Source of the DNA: Fonticula alba
Lineage: Eukaryota; Opisthokonta; Rotosphaerida; Fonticulaceae
DNA length: 22,321 nucleotides
NCBI RefSeq assembly: GCF_000388065.1
Contig: NW_009242973.1
Location: forward strand, 391,934-414,254
Direction of reading: 5' to 3'
Of the stretch, positions 21,606 to 22,321 are shown piece after piece (position 1 is the stretch's first letter; each line of letters begins with the position of its first letter). The notes under the pieces are model-generated. The model saw nothing but the letters and a program-made list of their open reading frames with translations, was not told the DNA's origin and searched no databases. The position numbers and the translations under genes are program-made.

Positions 21606-21609
21606 CACC

Positions 21610-22283
21610 ATGGCCGACCCCTCCTCCCCGGCCGCGCAGAAGCGCAGACGCGTGACTCTCACCCATGCGCCGGTCTCCTCGGAGCTGAGCTCCCCGCTGC
21701 TCGGTGCGCGCTCCCGGCTGCCATCGCCCGCCGCGCCGGCCACCTCGCCCATGCTGACCCACGCTGTGTCCTCCTTCCGTCTGCCGTCCTCCCCCCCCCC
21801 CCCCCCTCCCTTGGCCCCTGGCCGGCCCCTCAGTTGAGCTCCCCGTCGGCGCCAGCCAGCTCGAGGGCCTGCACTCGTTCAACCAGACGCGCGGGTCCTC
21901 GCGCAAGCCCCGCCGGTATCTGGCCTCCGATGTGGGACGCGTCCAGTTTGAGGCGTCGAACTTCGGGGAGAATGCCCGCCGCACGGGCAGCCGGTGCGCT
22001 TGCCTCCTCCGTCCCCCCGTCCCCCCGCCCCACACGCCCCACCCCGGTCGCCCTCGCGAGCCTGCACACGCAGTGGCTTCTGACCGCGGTGCTGCTTCGC
22101 CCTCCGTTCCCCCCCTCCCCCTCTCGATGCGTCGTCATCAGCTACGCCATCGGCATCTTCGACAAGGCGTCCGGCACCGTGCAGGTCGTCGAGGTCCCGG
22201 TCTTCGGTGCCTCGATGAAGATCCATGCTCTGGACAAGCTCCAGGTCCAGGACCACGACACGCCGATCACCAGCGGCAAGGAT
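21610..22283 (+). CDS. RPA49: RNA polymerase I subunit A49 (RPA49/POLR1E-like), N-terminal exons, 3' end outside window
   Basis: Exons 21610-21703, 21834-21993 and 22142-22283 join in phase to give 132 residues. The gene then enters another intron (donor GTGCGT at 22284) and leaves the window. The start context is GACACCATGG. The N-terminus has a short basic KRRR stretch. The exon 2 to exon 3 product reads RRYLASDVGRVQFEASNFGE, a few more residues, then YAIGIFDKASGTVQVVEVPV. This matches the A49 dimerisation-module pattern: a strand pair with an aromatic, then 'GIF/GVY-D-x-x-x-G-x-hydrophobic' and a V/A-E-x-x-x-F end. The family subunit pairs with the A34.5/CAST subunit and supports Pol I initiation and elongation in the nucleolus. 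The gene is divergent from the helicase gene, with about 940 bp between start codons. The assignment rests on pattern recognition of a short segment; the C-terminal tandem winged-helix part cannot be seen. Confidence 0.72.
21704..21833 (+). other. RPA49 intron 1
   Basis: Donor GTGCGC (phase 1), branch CTGAC at 21754-21758, a C-run near 21790-21806, acceptor CCTCAG ending at 21833. No AG lies between branch and acceptor. Confidence 0.78.
21994..22141 (+). other. RPA49 intron 2
   Basis: Donor GTGCGC (phase 2), branch CTGAC at 22080-22084, acceptor CATCAG ending at 22141. It joins ENARRTGSR to YAIGIFDKASG. Confidence 0.8.
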
Positions 22284-22321
22284 GTGCGTCTCGCTGGCCG
22301 GCGCAAGGCCCCCCCCCCCCC
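22284..22321 (+). other. RPA49 intron 3, 5' part
   Basis: GTGCGT follows TSGKD in phase 0 and the window ends in a C-run, the usual intron signature here. The next exon is outside the window. Confidence 0.6.

Larger units (their letters stand above)
20666..21609. promoter_or_regulatory. Divergent promoter region between ZGRF1 and RPA49
   Basis: 944 bp between head-to-head start codons. It holds no convincing gene or RNA. A GT repeat lies near 20920-20934 and an alternating CG/CA stretch near 21222-21242. Sense-strand pyrimidine tracts precede both starts. I see no clear TATA box. Confidence 0.5.

Overview
This window is nuclear DNA of a GC-rich, intron-bearing eukaryote. By eye it is roughly two thirds to three quarters G+C. 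The evidence for a eukaryote is a VPS13 lipid-transfer protein, a ZGRF1-type helicase and the A49 subunit of RNA polymerase I, all broken by spliceosomal introns. Codons are strongly biased to GCC/GGC/CTG/GTG. A compact GC-rich protist is most likely; a Fonticula- or Thecamonas-like lineage would fit, but the sequence alone does not decide. Because stop codons are rare at this GC, long open frames occur on both strands everywhere and most are meaningless.

Layout. (1) 8-15134, plus strand: the C-terminal part of a giant VPS13 protein, at least 12 exons and about 4,279 residues inside the window, with the N-terminus lying upstream. (2) 15135-15450: a short tail-to-tail spacer. (3) 15451-20665, minus strand: six exons encoding a 1,552-residue ZGRF1/Mte1-type DNA helicase, with an N-terminal DUF2439 domain, a disordered linker, an SF1 (UPF1-like) helicase core and an acidic pentad-repeat tail. 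(4) 20666-21609: a divergent promoter region with no gene seen. (5) 21610 to the window end, plus strand: the first three exons of the RNA polymerase I subunit RPA49 (A49/POLR1E).

The genes belong to unrelated processes (membrane contact sites, recombination repair, rRNA transcription), so nothing suggests a functional cluster. The most interesting signal is in the introns. Nineteen donors read GT-N-CGY, and 18 complete introns carry a CTRAY-like branch site (one is CTCAC) that is usually followed by no AG until the acceptor. The polypyrimidine tracts are almost pure C, up to 66 in a row, always on the sense strand. One intron stretches this grammar over about 305 nt using an AG-free 15-bp minisatellite.
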